From Thiorhodococcus mannitoliphagus (GTDB lineage Bacteria > Pseudomonadota > Gammaproteobacteria > Chromatiales > Chromatiaceae): a stretch of 64,000 nucleotides of DNA. Positions 16,844 through 26,695 of this stretch are shown here, piece after piece. The stretch covers positions 1-64,000 of the forward strand of contig NZ_JAAIJR010000004.1 of NCBI RefSeq assembly GCF_010915725.1, written 5' to 3'. The position numbers and the translations under genes were made by a program. Under the pieces are notes generated by a model. That model had not been told where the DNA came from. It made no database searches and worked only from the letters and a program-made list of their open reading frames with translations. Each line of letters starts with the position of its first letter. Positions within the stretch are counted from its first letter, which is position 1.

Positions 16844-18234
16844 GCGGGAAGCTCCATGGTGAGCCGAGCACCACCCTCCGCCCGATTCTCCGCCATCAAG
16901 CGGCCGCCGTGATCCGCCACGATGCCGTAGCTGATGGAGAGGCCGAGCCCGGTACCCTGCCCGACCGGCTTGGTGGTGAAGAAGGGATCGAAGATCTTCA
17001 GCAGGTCGGGCTCCGGGATTCCAGGACCGTTATCCTCGACACAAAGCCGCACGGCGGAGAACCCAGCCTGCGCAGGACCCGCAACCAGGCGATCTGCATG
17101 CGTCAGCGTCTCAAGCCTGATAGACACCCGGGCCCCGTCGACACCCTTGATCGCATCCAGCGCGTTCTGCACCAAGTTCATCACCACTTGATGGATCTGG
17201 CCCGCATGACCGCAGATATCAACCCGCTCCGGCAGCTGCGTCTCGACCTGGGCGCCTGGATGACTGCCCTTGGTCACCCAGCGCACGGCCGTCTCGATGA
17301 CATGGACCAGATCGAAGCCCGTGTGCTCACCTTTTTGACCACTCGAGAAGCGTCGCAAATCCTGGACGACATCGCGAACGCGTTCGGCGCCCTCCAGCGT
17401 GCCACGAATCAATGGGTCCAGGTCATCGAGCAGACGCTCGATCCGCAGCTCCGCCTTCAACGCCGTCAGAGACTCCGGCGGGTCAGACGCATCCACAGCG
17501 TCGCAATAGGTCCGCAGGCGTTTGCGGTAGCGCGCCAGCGCATGCACGTTGCCGTAGACGAAGCTGATGGGATTGTTCAGCTCGTGCGCAACCCCAGCGA
17601 CCAAGCGCCCGAGCGACGCCATCTTCTCCGCACTGATGAGCTGACTCTGGGCCTGTTTGAGTTCGTCATGCGCCCGGTTTAGGGCCTCGTAGGCGCGGCG
17701 GAGTTCGCCCACCGGGCGGCCGATCAGCACCATCCCCACCAGGCGCCCCCGGGAGTCGTAGCGCGACGAGCAATTCACCGCAAGCGGCACATCCTCCTGC
17801 GCGGCACGCAGCGTGAGTTCGCAATCGTGGACGGCATTGTTACGGATGGTCTCGGCAAAGCCGCTGGCGAGTTCCAGGCACTCGGTGGTGAGCAGGGATT
17901 GGAAGGGACGACCGATCAGCCCCTCCTCGGGGACCCCGGTCAATGACTCCAAGGCCGGATTGACCTCTTCGATCCGGCCGTTGATGTCGCAGACGATGAG
18001 CACATCCGTCATCGAGGCGAGGACGCTCGAGATAAACTGGTGCGCCGCCTCCAAGGCCGCGTTCTTCTCCTCCAGCTCGACCTGATAACGCACCAGGTCG
18101 GAGTAGGTTTCATCCATCTTACGGATGACCTCGATCCAGAGGTCATCGTGACGCTCGAGCGCATCGGCAGACCCGACGAGGTCCGGCGTCGACGGCTGCT
18201 TGGTGGATCTGGATTCTGTATGGGGCTTTTGCAT
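16840..18234 (-). CDS. hupT: PAS-domain sensor histidine kinase HupT/HoxJ
   Basis: A 464-residue soluble kinase. A coiled segment (about 25-60) leads to a PAS domain (about 65-185, [25 protein letters not shown]). The H-box is [20 protein letters not shown] with the phospho-His near residue 220. The N-box is [10 protein letters not shown] and the G-boxes are DNGPGIP and [10 protein letters not shown]. In the known system HupT phosphorylates the response regulator HupR in a way controlled by HupUV, but no hupR lies in this window. The ATG at 18234 lacks a strong Shine-Dalgarno and one at 18273 is possible. First gene of hupT-hupU-hupV. Confidence 0.9.
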   Translation of the reverse strand: MQKPHTESRSTKQPSTPDLVGSADALERHDDLWIEVIRKMDETYSDLVRYQVELEEKNAALEAAHQFISSVLASMTDVLIVCDINGRIEEVNPALESLTGVPEEGLIGRPFQSLLTTECLELASGFAETIRNNAVHDCELTLRAAQEDVPLAVNCSSRYDSRGRLVGMVLIGRPVGELRRAYEALNRAHDELKQAQSQLISAEKMASLGRLVAGVAHELNNPISFVYGNVHALARYRKRLRTYCDAVDASDPPESLTALKAELRIERLLDDLDPLIRGTLEGAERVRDVVQDLRRFSSGQKGEHTGFDLVHVIETAVRWVTKGSHPGAQVETQLPERVDICGHAGQIHQVVMNLVQNALDAIKGVDGARVSIRLETLTHADRLVAGPAQAGFSAVRLCVEDNGPGIPEPDLLKIFDPFFTTKPVGQGTGLGLSISYGIVADHGGRLMAENRAEGGARLTMELPA

Positions 18235-18360
18235 AGGACGACCGGCGCTTAGGCGATTTCTGTCAAAGCGCATCCCCGCTGACGTGTCTCGAGGCCCGCC
18301 TTCCCTGCCGCACCGGCGCCCACAGAGCCTGGCGCTGCTCCCGCCGGCGCTCCTTGACGG

Positions 18361-18414
18361 CAAACCCCGATCCGGCGCCAGCTGGGATGAGACTTTCCGG
18401 CAATCACCTAAGCA
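18361..18414. repeat. Dispersed ~50-bp repeat, copy 1
   Basis: CGATCCGGCGCCAGCTGGG followed by ACTTTCCGGCAATC recurs at about 59904-59954 with a few changes. It lies between cysS and hupT. Its nature is unknown. Confidence 0.5.
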
Positions 18415-19797
18415 CTAGCCTCGGCGCCAGGTCGTGCCAGCCGCGCCGTCCTCCAAGAGGATCCCAGCCTCGGTCAACTGATCTCTGACGCGGTCGGCCT
18501 CTGCCCAATCCTTCGCCGCGCGCGCCGCGCGCCGCTGCTCGATGAGGGCGTCGATCTCCGCGTCCGAGAGCCCATCCGATGCGGACTCACCACGCAAGAA
18601 GGCCTCCGGATCGGACTGCAGAATCCCCATCAAGCCGCCGAGTTCTCTGAGCTCCGCGCCGAGTGCGGCGGCGCACTGCAGATCCTCGCCACGAGCACGG
18701 TTGATCTCCCGAACCAGGTCGAACAGCACAGCCAGCGCCACAGGCGTATTGAAGTCGTCGTCCATCGCGGCCGTGAAGCGCTCCCGGAACGACTCGCCCC
18801 CCGCGGGCTCGGCCGGCGGCAGATCGCGCAGCGCGGTGTAGATGCGCGTCAGCGCACCGCGTGCGCCTTGCAGGTGCTCATCGTCGTAGTTGAGCGGACT
18901 GCGGTATTGGCTGGTGAGGATGAAATAACGCACCTCTTCCGGTCGATACCGCTGCAAGATCTCGCGCACGGTGAAAAAGTTGCCCAACGACTTGGACATC
19001 TTCTCCTCATTGACGCGGACGAATCCATTGTGCATCCAGACGTTGACGAAGGGCTCGCCGGTCGCGCCCTCGGACTGGGCAATCTCGTTCTCGTGATGCG
19101 GGAACTGGAGGTCCGCCCCGCCGCCGTGGAGATCGAAATGATTGCCCAGGGCGCAGGTGCTCATGGCGGAGCACTCGATGTGCCAACCCGGCCGCCCGCG
19201 TCCCCAGGGCGAATCCCAGGCCGGCTCGTCCGGCTTGGCCGCCTTCCAGAGCGCGAAATCGAGCGGGTCGCGCTTGGCCTCACCGATCTCGACCCGAGCG
19301 CCAGCGCGCAGATCCTGCGGATCCTTGCCGGAGAGCTTGCCGTAGGTTGGAAACTGGCTCACGGAGAAGTAGACGTCGCCGTTATCCGCCGCATAGGCCA
19401 AGCCGCGCTCGACCAGGGTCTGCACCATGTCGAGAATCTCGCTCATGTGGGCGGTCGCCCGCGGCTCGTCCGTCGGCGGCAGGACACCAAGCGCCTCGGC
19501 GTCTTCGTGCATGGCCGCGATGAAGCGCTCGGTCAGCGCGGCGAAGGGCTCGGCGTTCTCATTGGCACGGCGGATGATCTTGTCGTCGATGTCCGTGATG
19601 TTGCGAATGTAGGTCACGTCGTACCCAACCTCACGCAGGTAGCGGTAGACGACATCGAACACGACCATGACGCGCGCGTGCCCCAGGTGACAATAGTCGT
19701 ACACCGTCATCCCGCAAACATACATCCGAACCTTCCCAGGCTCGATCGGTGTGAAGGGCTCTTTTTGACGGGTCAGGCTATTGTAGATCTGAAGCAT
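18415..19797 (-). CDS. cysS: Cysteinyl-tRNA synthetase CysS
   Basis: A 460-residue class I synthetase. The HIGH-like HLGH is at 37-40 and the KMSKSLGNF motif at about 266. The zinc ligands are Cys28 (CGMTVYD), the Cys in HIECSAMS, and the His and Glu in [10 protein letters not shown]. The C-terminal DALR/anticodon-binding region ends [12 protein letters not shown]. It charges tRNA-Cys with cysteine. It is divergent from ppiB. Confidence 0.98.
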   Translation of the reverse strand: MLQIYNSLTRQKEPFTPIEPGKVRMYVCGMTVYDYCHLGHARVMVVFDVVYRYLREVGYDVTYIRNITDIDDKIIRRANENAEPFAALTERFIAAMHEDAEALGVLPPTDEPRATAHMSEILDMVQTLVERGLAYAADNGDVYFSVSQFPTYGKLSGKDPQDLRAGARVEIGEAKRDPLDFALWKAAKPDEPAWDSPWGRGRPGWHIECSAMSTCALGNHFDLHGGGADLQFPHHENEIAQSEGATGEPFVNVWMHNGFVRVNEEKMSKSLGNFFTVREILQRYRPEEVRYFILTSQYRSPLNYDDEHLQGARGALTRIYTALRDLPPAEPAGGESFRERFTAAMDDDFNTPVALAVLFDLVREINRARGEDLQCAAALGAELRELGGLMGILQSDPEAFLRGESASDGLSDAEIDALIEQRRAARAAKDWAEADRVRDQLTEAGILLEDGAAGTTWRRG

Positions 19798-19975
19798 CTG
19801 GGCGATTCGACTCGAAGAATGGACTGTGAAGAAGCCTTACATCTTAGCAAAGGCCGCTATCCTCGGGTGGCGGCGCCTTTCCGAGCCCAGCAAAAGTCCT
19901 TACCATGTGACGACTTGGAATCGAGACGAGACCAGGCGCCCGAGTCGGCGCAACTCAACGCTTTGGAGCTATTGC

Positions 19976-20464
19976 ATGATCAAGATCACGACCAATCACG
20001 GCGACATCCTCGTCGAACTCGACCCGGAAAAGGCCCCCGCCACCTGCGCCAATTTCGAGCAGTACGTCCGTGATGGCCACTATGACGGCACGCTCTTCCA
20101 CCGCGTCATCAACGGCTTCATGATCCAAGGCGGCGGCATGACGCCAGACTTCAACGCCAAACCGACCCGCGCCCCGATCGAGAACGAGGCGAAGAACGGC
20201 CTCAAGAACGTGGTTGGCTCCATTGCCATGGCCCGCACCATGGCCCCGCACTCGGCCACCTCTCAGTTCTTCTTCAACGTGTCGAACAACGACTTCCTCG
20301 ACTATCCCAGTCAGGACGGCTGGGGCTATTGCGTGTTCGGCAAGGTGGTCGAGGGCATGGAGACCGTGGAGTCCATCAAGGCCGTCAACACCGGGAGCAA
20401 AAACGGCCACCAGGACGTCCCGCTCGAGGACGTCATTATCGAGAAGGCGGAGATTGTCGACTGA
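19976..20464 (+). CDS. ppiB: Peptidyl-prolyl cis-trans isomerase B (cyclophilin)
   Basis: A 162-residue cytoplasmic cyclophilin without a signal peptide. It shows the catalytic FHRVINGFMIQGG, the MARTMAPHSATSQFFFNV block and the WGYCVFGKVVEGM loop. The ATG at 19976 follows GGAG at suitable spacing; the longer upstream frame is not family-like. The cysS-ppiB divergent arrangement occurs in other gammaproteobacteria. Confidence 0.96.
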   Translation: MIKITTNHGDILVELDPEKAPATCANFEQYVRDGHYDGTLFHRVINGFMIQGGGMTPDFNAKPTRAPIENEAKNGLKNVVGSIAMARTMAPHSATSQFFFNVSNNDFLDYPSQDGWGYCVFGKVVEGMETVESIKAVNTGSKNGHQDVPLEDVIIEKAEIVD

Positions 20465-20535
20465 GCCGTCCCGAGACCTCATGAGCCCGGCGAACGGGGT
20501 CCAGACCCCGCGCGCCGCTCACGGCAGCTTGTCTC

Positions 20536-20749
20536 AGAGGCTGTCTGGAAATCATCGTAGAGGCCCCTAGGATCCTTGAGGGCGCAAAATGCTCGCAGAT
20601 GAGTCAAATTTCGATGAAGCGTCCGACCATCCAAGGCCGTCGGGATCGGGATCGGGATCGAACCGACGATAGCGATTCCGATAGCGATCCCGATGCCATG
20701 ACTCGTCGGTCTTAGGCGAAGCCTCCCTAGGAGTTTCCAGACAGCTTCT
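20536..20749 (+). repeat. Repeat B, copy 2 (complete, 214 bp)
   Basis: A complete element with terminal inverted repeats AGAGGCTGTCTGGAAA and TTTCCAGACAGCTTCT (15 of 16 match). The interior has an imperfect run of GATCGG/GATTCC hexamers at about 20640-20690. It shares about 150 bp with the copy at 88-245. No coding sequence; probably a non-autonomous mobile element. Confidence 0.8.
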
Positions 20750-20805
20750 CATGATGAGCCACCAAGACCCGAGGCACCGACATCATCCTTGACAACAACC
20801 AGCCC

Positions 20806-20947
20806 CTTAGAAAGTGACCATCAACAACTTCCCCCCTTTCGCAAAGGGGGGCCAGCAACTTCCCCCCTTTCGCAAAGGGGGGGGGTCAGGGGGCGATTTC
20901 GGGCAGGATCGCTCGCATCGGGAAACAATTGATGAGCACTTTCTTAG
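20806..20947 (+). repeat. MITE-A copy 8 with duplicated hairpin
   Basis: A forward copy of 142 bp, longer than the 107-bp norm. The AACTTCCCCCCTTTCGCAAA unit occurs twice (about 20826 and 20850). The ends match the family (CTTAGAAAGTGACCATCAAC and TTGATGAGCACTTTCTTAG). Confidence 0.88.
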
Positions 20948-20975
20948 CGCCGCAAGCATCTGTGCTCAATCAGGC

Positions 20976-21881
20976 TCAACGCGCAACGTAGAAGGGATTT
21001 CCTAGATGGCTGAGCACGGCGCCTTCCTTGAGGATCTGCTCGACCCGCAGACCTTCCAGCGTGTCCTCGCCCTCACGGTACCTCATGGCGTTCAGGACGA
21101 TGAAACGCTTGTCCGGGTCTTCGTCGTAGACATGCACGGTCATGAGATAGGCGGGAACCATGGCGCGCTGCTGGGCAGTCAAGCGCAGTCGAGTCGGGTC
21201 ACCGGTGATCTTGACGCCTTTGTGCTCCGGTTTCGACGGAGGAAGACCCTTCTCACGTCGGAGCCGCTGCTTGAAGCTCTCGATATCCTGGACCAGGTCC
21301 GGCGGAATGGCACTCTGCTCTGGCCGCTCATCGATGAATTCGCGCGTCTCGCTGAGGGCGTCTTGTTCGGCCTGCAACTGGCGGAGAAGCGCCTCCTCCA
21401 TCGCAGAATCCGGCGTACCGCCTGCTGAGACCTCGTAAGACTCGCGGACGTCAGGCTCAGGGATATCAGCGGGAAGAACGGGAGCCGGCGGAATCGGCCG
21501 CGCCACGCGCTTCGGGGGCGGCGCCTCGATCAGTGGCGGAGCAACCGTTTTGATTGTTGGCGTGGACGACGATGCCGCGCGGGGAGTTCCAGGCGGCACG
21601 ACTGCGGGTGCAGGGCTCAGACCTGGCATCTGCGCCTCGGCAGTCTCGGCAGTCAAGGGACCCTCGTCCGTCTGTCGCTCTGCCTGCTGCCCACCGCGAA
21701 AGGCCGCGTAGAGCGCAATCACCACGGCTAAGGCAGCCAGCCCGACGGCCAAGAAGACCCAGTAGTTGTGTGATACGGGCTGCTTGTCCTCAACGAAAAG
21801 CCCGCTTGCATCCAAGGTGGGAACCTGACCGAGTTCACGCTCCTGCTGGGATTTCTTGAGCGCCTCGAGGATATAGCTCAT
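20976..21881 (-). CDS. gspB: General secretion pathway protein B (GspB/ExeB-like)
   Basis: A 301-residue protein. A short cytoplasmic head (MSYILEALKKSQQERELGQVP, typical of GspB) precedes one transmembrane helix (about 41-60), a long Pro/Ala-rich periplasmic linker (about 75-215) and the C-terminal GspB domain (GVKITGDPTRLRLTAQQRAMVPAYLMTVH to the end). With GspA it helps place the type II secretin in the outer membrane through peptidoglycan remodelling, by analogy with ExeAB. Its ATG overlaps the gspA stop by four bases. Confidence 0.9.
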   Translation of the reverse strand: MSYILEALKKSQQERELGQVPTLDASGLFVEDKQPVSHNYWVFLAVGLAALAVVIALYAAFRGGQQAERQTDEGPLTAETAEAQMPGLSPAPAVVPPGTPRAASSSTPTIKTVAPPLIEAPPPKRVARPIPPAPVLPADIPEPDVRESYEVSAGGTPDSAMEEALLRQLQAEQDALSETREFIDERPEQSAIPPDLVQDIESFKQRLRREKGLPPSKPEHKGVKITGDPTRLRLTAQQRAMVPAYLMTVHVYDEDPDKRFIVLNAMRYREGEDTLEGLRVEQILKEGAVLSHLGNPFYVAR

Positions 21882-23719
21882 GGCTCGCCCTCGGCAGGCT
21901 CCGCCTCGGGTTCACCCAAGCCCAAGCGCGGGACGCCAGGCAGAGAGACCGCGTGCTCGAGCGCAATAAAGGTCCGCGGCCCCGCAATGCCGTCGGGCAT
22001 GAGCCCCTGCGATGCCTGAAAGGCCCGCAAAGCACTCTCCAAAGCCGCGTCGAAATCCATCGAATCGCTCTTGAGCACGCCCAAATCCGGCACCTTTGCC
22101 AGCTGTTCTCGCAGCCAGCGCACATCTTCGCCGGAAGAGCCCATGGCAATGAGATCCGAGCCGCTTGGCGGCAGTTTCCAGATCAAGAGATAGTCGCCGG
22201 TCCAGGCTGACTCCAGGTCAGCGACGGCGACAGGCTCGGCACCATCAGGCGCCTCGAGCACCGCCTCCGTCACCCCCAGCTTGGCCAAGGGCACATAGCC
22301 GACCTCGCCATCCACCCCAGTGACCTGGAGTAGCGCGGGAAGATCGAAGAAGCGGACATGGCTCAAACGCCCCTGCTCTTGCGCGCAGGTCAGACCGAAG
22401 GTGAGTATCCGCTCGCACGGATCCCCGATGCCAAGCGTGCTCAGCTGCAGCCCCCAACGCCTGAGCAGCAAGATCATGGCCTCGGCCTTGGGCAGCGCCA
22501 GATCCTCGACCGAAAGGCTCGCTGGCAGCGCTTCCTGCCTTGGCGCCTCAGCGTCATCAGCCGGCGAGGGGCTTCCAAGGACTCCAGGCTGCGGCCCTCT
22601 GTTCTCATCGATCCGGCTTGGGGACAGCTCAGCCCCCTCCCCAGTCACCGATGCCGTGTCCATCAGCGGCTTGTCACCCGCAGCGGGTTCGTCCGCGTCT
22701 GGCGCCTCTTCGACAACCTCGATCCTATCAGCGGACGCATCCGGGATCTCAAGCACCTCAGCAGGCTCCTGCGCGACAAACCCAGCCACCAGTTGCCCGG
22801 GATCCAAACCGAGACGTGAATTGGCCGCAAACGCAAGCGCCGCGGCCACACCGAAAGAAAGCAGGGCGATGAGCGCAAGTTGCAGTGGGGACCGAGCGGT
22901 CTCGTCGATGGGATCGCCGCGCACCTCACGCGCCGCCGCAGAGACGATTGCTGGCGTGACCTGTGAGCCACGGGTGACGCAAGTGCCCAAGAGGGCGCGA
23001 TCACAGAGGATGTTGATCAGACGCGGCACGCCGCCAGAGAACTTGTAGATACGGCGGATCGCACGCGCGGAGAACAAGGGCCGATCCACACCCGCCACGG
23101 CGACACGATGGCGAATGTAGTCGCCGGCCTCCCTCAAAGTCAGAGGGTTGAGATGAAAGCGCGCCGTAATGCGCTGGTTGAGTTGCCGGAGACGATCGCG
23201 CTCCAACATGCGCCGCAGCTCGGGCTGACCGATCAGAAAGATCTGGAGCAGCTTATGCTTGGTCGTCTCCAGATTGGTCAGCAGCCTGATCTGCTCCATC
23301 GCCTGAGGCAGGAGATTCTGCGCCTCGTCGATGATCAGCACCGGCCTGCGCCCCTTGGCATGAACCTCCAGCAGATACTCGTTGAGCCGGTCGACGAGCA
23401 TCTTGTTGGACAGCTTCCCCTTGGGAAGCGGAATCCGAAACTCGTCGCAGACATTGGTCAGGAGTTCATTCGCCGACTGCGCCGGGTTGAGAATAAGCGC
23501 AATCTCGACCCCCTCGGGGAGCTGCTCCAGGAAGGCGCGACAAACGGTTGTCTTGCCAGTCCCGACCTCACCCGTGAGGAGCACGAAGCCGCCGCTTTCT
23601 CCCGCGCCATAGAGCAGGTGGGCAAGCGCCTCCTTATGCTGCTCGCTCAGGAAGAGGTATTGCGGATCTGGGGCAATCGAGAAGCTAGGCTCTTTGAGCC
23701 CAAAATATTTCGGATACAC
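21878..23719 (-). CDS. gspA: GspA/ExeA-type AAA+ ATPase with peptidoglycan-binding domain
   Basis: A 613-residue protein. The ATPase domain has Walker A GEVGTGKTT at 50-58 and Walker B VLIIDEAQNL, and begins with the ExeA-like MYPKYFGLKEPSFSIAPDP. A transmembrane helix at about 282-302 is followed by a low-complexity periplasmic linker. A peptidase-like C39-type segment and a PG_binding_1 domain (GSSGEDVRWLREQLAKVPDL to FIALEHAV) lie at the C-terminus. It is coupled to gspB. No other type II secretion genes are in the window. Confidence 0.9.
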   Translation of the reverse strand: MYPKYFGLKEPSFSIAPDPQYLFLSEQHKEALAHLLYGAGESGGFVLLTGEVGTGKTTVCRAFLEQLPEGVEIALILNPAQSANELLTNVCDEFRIPLPKGKLSNKMLVDRLNEYLLEVHAKGRRPVLIIDEAQNLLPQAMEQIRLLTNLETTKHKLLQIFLIGQPELRRMLERDRLRQLNQRITARFHLNPLTLREAGDYIRHRVAVAGVDRPLFSARAIRRIYKFSGGVPRLINILCDRALLGTCVTRGSQVTPAIVSAAAREVRGDPIDETARSPLQLALIALLSFGVAAALAFAANSRLGLDPGQLVAGFVAQEPAEVLEIPDASADRIEVVEEAPDADEPAAGDKPLMDTASVTGEGAELSPSRIDENRGPQPGVLGSPSPADDAEAPRQEALPASLSVEDLALPKAEAMILLLRRWGLQLSTLGIGDPCERILTFGLTCAQEQGRLSHVRFFDLPALLQVTGVDGEVGYVPLAKLGVTEAVLEAPDGAEPVAVADLESAWTGDYLLIWKLPPSGSDLIAMGSSGEDVRWLREQLAKVPDLGVLKSDSMDFDAALESALRAFQASQGLMPDGIAGPRTFIALEHAVSLPGVPRLGLGEPEAEPAEGEP

Positions 23720-24218
23720 GCTGGCTGCTCGGTACGGCGGTCACCGCGGCCAAGCCCTAAAGACTCCATCCGGGCGGACCTGGGCTTGGCAATAAGTTCG
23801 ACTAAGGTCGCCGCCCCTAAGAAAACAGAGACTTAGAGACATCACCTGGCGGGGCGGCGGTGCCCGGTCATTCTCGACGACGACAAGGCGCCGAAAATGG
23901 AGCAATCGCGAAAACTGCGCTCAATGTCCGCGCCCTCCTCATGATTCGAGCGGGGCCACTTCTGCGCTCAACTGGACCTGCTGCGCGGAGAGCAGGAGAT
24001 TAGTCAGCCAGGAATCGAGCGTCAAGTAACCGCGCAGGAAGCGCAACCACCAACGCGGAGGCACGCTCCTCCCAGGATCGAGCCAAGCAAAGACCGGACT
24101 GACGCAAACCACGGCCAGCAGCCTGATCCTCCAATCGCAGGTGAACTCATGCCAAATCGGGCGCTTGCGACCACCTCGCTGCGCGCTGCGGGGAAACCCG
24201 CCAGGTTGCTCATCGCCA
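23720..24218. other. Intergenic region, no gene seen
   Basis: About 500 bp between gspA and the tRNA cluster. Open frames across it (for example a 118-residue minus-strand frame that overlaps the tRNA-Lys gene) have no ribosome binding site or recognisable domain. The part next to gspA presumably holds its promoter. Confidence 0.5.
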
Positions 24219-24252
24219 CAAAAAAGCCGGCACGTCTGACGACGTAGCCGGC
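24219..24252 (-). terminator. Rho-independent terminator after the tRNA cluster
   Basis: Minus strand: AGCCGGC, then a T and ACG, pair with CGT and GCCGGCT, followed by six T residues. It sits just after tRNA-Lys and closes the four-tRNA unit. Confidence 0.8.
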
Positions 24253-24261
24253 TGCCTTGTT

Positions 24262-24337
24262 TGGTGGGCCGTGTAGGATTCGAACCTACGACCAATGGAT
24301 TAAGAGTCCACTGCTCTACCAGCTGAGCTAACGGCCC
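24262..24337 (-). tRNA. tRNA-Lys (CTT)
   Basis: A 76-nt tRNA with encoded CCA. GGGCCGT pairs with ACGGCCC, the anticodon loop is ACTCTTAAT with anticodon CTT, and the T loop GGTTCGAATCC is standard. Last of four tRNAs on the minus strand. Confidence 0.96.
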
Positions 24338-24406
24338 GCGTTGACTCTGAGTTGTCTGGTCTGAAACGCTCGGCGCGCCACTGCACGGCCAACCGCTGTC
24401 GAAAAT

Positions 24407-24483
24407 TGGGGTGGACGATGGGGCTCGAACCCACGACCACTGGAATCACAATCCAGCGCTCTACCAACTGAGCTACATCCACC
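24407..24483 (-). tRNA. tRNA-His (GTG)
   Basis: A 77-nt tRNA with the extra 5' G (position -1) paired to C73, as in tRNA-His. The anticodon loop TTGTGAT gives GTG, and CCA is encoded. Acceptor stem GTGGATG pairs with CGTCCAC. Confidence 0.96.
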
Positions 24484-24562
24484 ATAGAACCGATACTCGG
24501 GCTTCCTGCCCTCATCTTATCGCAACTTGCCGAACCCTGGTAATCGACGATAACTCGCTGCT

Positions 24563-24639
<77 letters not shown>

Positions 24640-24696
24640 TTAACTGGGTGCGGTCGCGGCGCAGTTGCGCCTGCCGACGCTGCCTGATTGGCGTAT

Positions 24697-24773
24697 TGGT
24701 CGGGGTAGAGGGATTCGAACCCCCGACATCCTGCTCCCAAAGCAGGCGCGCTACCAGACTGCGCTATACCCCG
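24697..24773 (-). tRNA. tRNA-Pro (TGG)
   Basis: A 77-nt tRNA starting CGGGGTATAGCGCAG, anticodon loop TTTGGGA (TGG), with encoded CCA. First of the Pro-Arg-His-Lys set on the minus strand. The region to folD (24774-24978) should contain divergent promoters. Confidence 0.96.
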
Positions 24774-24978
24774 GCTTCGGATCGTCCATGCGCTGCCACT
24801 CGATACAAGTAGCCGGAAACCGAAGACCGCGAAGTCTACTGAGCGAGAAAGGGCACGTCAAGGCCGTTGTGCAGGGTCTTCTGGAGGACCGGCCCTTCGA
24901 TCTCATGGCGACCAAGGCATTCCGTCCGCTGCGGCGACTCGCTATCATGCTGTTCTTTATAGGACATGCGAGTAAGAC

Positions 24979-25836
24979 ATGAGCGCAGCAATACTCGACG
25001 GCAAGGCCATCGCAGCGGATATCCGCGCAGACGTTCGGACACAGGTGGAGCATCTCCTCGCAAACGGCGGGAGGGCGCCCGGGCTTGCCGTGGTGCTCGT
25101 CGGCGAGAATCCCGCCTCTCAGGTCTACGTGCGCAACAAGCGTAAGGCCTGCGCTGAAGTCGGCTTCTACTCAGAGCTTCACGAACTCGCCGCGACGACG
25201 AGCCAGGAGACGCTTGAGGGCCTGATCGATCAACTCAATGCCGACCCCAAGATCGACGGCATCCTGGTTCAGCTCCCCTTGCCCGAGCAGCTCGACGAGA
25301 CAGCGATCACCGAGCGCATCCTCCCCACCAAGGACGTCGACGGATTCCACCCCTACAACGTCGGACGCTTGGTGCAGCGCATGCCGCTGCTGCGCCCCTG
25401 CACGCCCAAAGGCGTCATGACCATGCTCGAGCGCACGGGACGCTCGCTGGAGGGGCTCGACGCCGTGATCATCGGCCAGTCCAACATCGTTGGGCGCCCC
25501 ATGGCACTGGAGTTGCTCGCAGCCAGGTGCACCATCACGATTTGCCACAGCCGCACCAAGGCGCTAGCGGACAAGGCGCGCGGCGCCGACATCCTGGTTG
25601 CAGCCATCGGCCGCCCAGCGTTCATTCCAGGGGACTGGATCAAAGAGGGCGCCATCGTCATCGATGTCGGCATCAATCGCGGCGCTGACGGCAAACTGAT
25701 CGGCGACGTGGATTTCGCCGCTTGCAGCGAGCGCGCCTCTTGGATCACACCTGTACCCGGCGGCGTCGGCCCCATGACCATCGCCACGCTGCTGCAAAAC
25801 ACCTTGCAAGCGGCGGAGTTGCATGCCGACACTTAG
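24979..25836 (+). CDS. folD: Bifunctional methylenetetrahydrofolate dehydrogenase/cyclohydrolase FolD
   Basis: A 285-residue FolD. The N-terminal catalytic domain has [22 protein letters not shown] with the catalytic lysine. Next come [13 protein letters not shown] and the [13 protein letters not shown] signature. The NADP-binding domain has [15 protein letters not shown] and [17 protein letters not shown]. It interconverts 5,10-methylene-THF and 10-formyl-THF. Full family length; probably monocistronic. Confidence 0.98.
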   Translation: MSAAILDGKAIAADIRADVRTQVEHLLANGGRAPGLAVVLVGENPASQVYVRNKRKACAEVGFYSELHELAATTSQETLEGLIDQLNADPKIDGILVQLPLPEQLDETAITERILPTKDVDGFHPYNVGRLVQRMPLLRPCTPKGVMTMLERTGRSLEGLDAVIIGQSNIVGRPMALELLAARCTITICHSRTKALADKARGADILVAAIGRPAFIPGDWIKEGAIVIDVGINRGADGKLIGDVDFAACSERASWITPVPGGVGPMTIATLLQNTLQAAELHADT

Positions 25837-25957
25837 CGACAGCGGCCTAGACTCCGACCGAACTCGGTGATGACAGACTCAAGCGGCGCCTTCGCGATGG
25901 AGTAAGGGAGGGCGCCAAGCATCTTTGCTCGCCGCGAGGCAAGAGGGGGATCGAGGC

Positions 25958-26395
25958 ATGATCGACGCGATATTGACCTGGGCGGAGCATTATGAACACA
26001 TACTACTTTGGCTCGGCGTCCTGTCGCTCCTGCTCTGCATTCTATCCATCTTGGCGCTCCCCTTTCTGGCGGCGCTGATTCCTGAAGACTATTTCGCCGA
26101 GCCCACCCGCCATCGCACCCCACTGCGCCGATACCATCCCCTGGTCTACATGACGATAAAGGTGATCAAGAACATCATCGGCTGGCTACTCATCATTGCC
26201 GGAATCCTCATGCTCGTGCTTCCTGGGCAAGGGCTGCTGACGATCCTCATGGGGCTCGTACTCAGCGACTTCCCGGGCAAGTTCGCCCTCGAGCGGAGGA
26301 TCGCCGGCAGCGCGAAGATCATGAGCGGCATCAATTGGCTGCGCGGCCGCGCCGGTCGCCCTCCCCTGCAAGCACCTGCTGCCACAGCGGATTGA
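25958..26395 (+). CDS. PGPGW-type small membrane protein
   Basis: A 145-residue inner-membrane protein with one N-terminal hydrophobic helix (about 16-40) and a second hydrophobic region, GWLLIIAGILMLVLPGQGLLTILMGLVL (about 72-100), which carries the PGxG motif of the PGPGW family. A basic cytoplasmic tail follows (LERRIAGSAKIMSGINWLRGRAG). The ATG at 25958 has a purine-rich stretch (AAGAGGGGGATCGAGG) before it. The function of the family is unknown. Confidence 0.8.
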   Translation: MIDAILTWAEHYEHILLWLGVLSLLLCILSILALPFLAALIPEDYFAEPTRHRTPLRRYHPLVYMTIKVIKNIIGWLLIIAGILMLVLPGQGLLTILMGLVLSDFPGKFALERRIAGSAKIMSGINWLRGRAGRPPLQAPAATAD

Positions 26396-26593
26396 CCGGG
26401 CAGAAGACCTTCCTGCCGCTGGATAGCGACATCTGCATCAGCACTCAAGGCGCGCATCCGCTTAACGCCGACTTTCGTGACAGGCGCAGAGCGTCGAGAC
26501 ACGTCGCTACGCCGACGCCCGTGATCGCACCAAACCGCAGTCGGCCGCAGTCGGCCGCAGATGGGCTAGGACGTGCTCAGCGCCAAGGACTGA

Positions 26594-26695
26594 GCGCGGA
26601 TGTGCTTCCTGGCCGATGGCTGGTTCGGGACCAAGACCATGCTCGAGACGGCGTTGGACCTCAACCTCTGGTGCCGGTCGGTGCGCGGTGGCTGA
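26594..26695 (+). pseudogene. Transposase remnant (DDE-type fragment)
   Basis: In one frame the sequence reads LADGWFGTKTMLETALDLNL and is then cut by TGA. LADxWFG is a pattern seen around a catalytic Asp of IS4-like DDE transposases. No start, no remaining catalytic Asp/Glu and no inverted repeats are visible. The rest of 26396-26660 holds nothing I can name. Confidence 0.4.

Noticed and set aside
20640..20690. A second CRISPR-like or binding-site array in the GATCGG hexamers
   Set aside because: The units are only 6 bp, contiguous and part of a mobile-type repeat with terminal inverted repeats.
23939..24295. A 118-residue minus-strand protein upstream of the tRNAs
   Set aside because: It overlaps the tRNA-Lys gene and the terminator, and has no domain or ribosome binding site.
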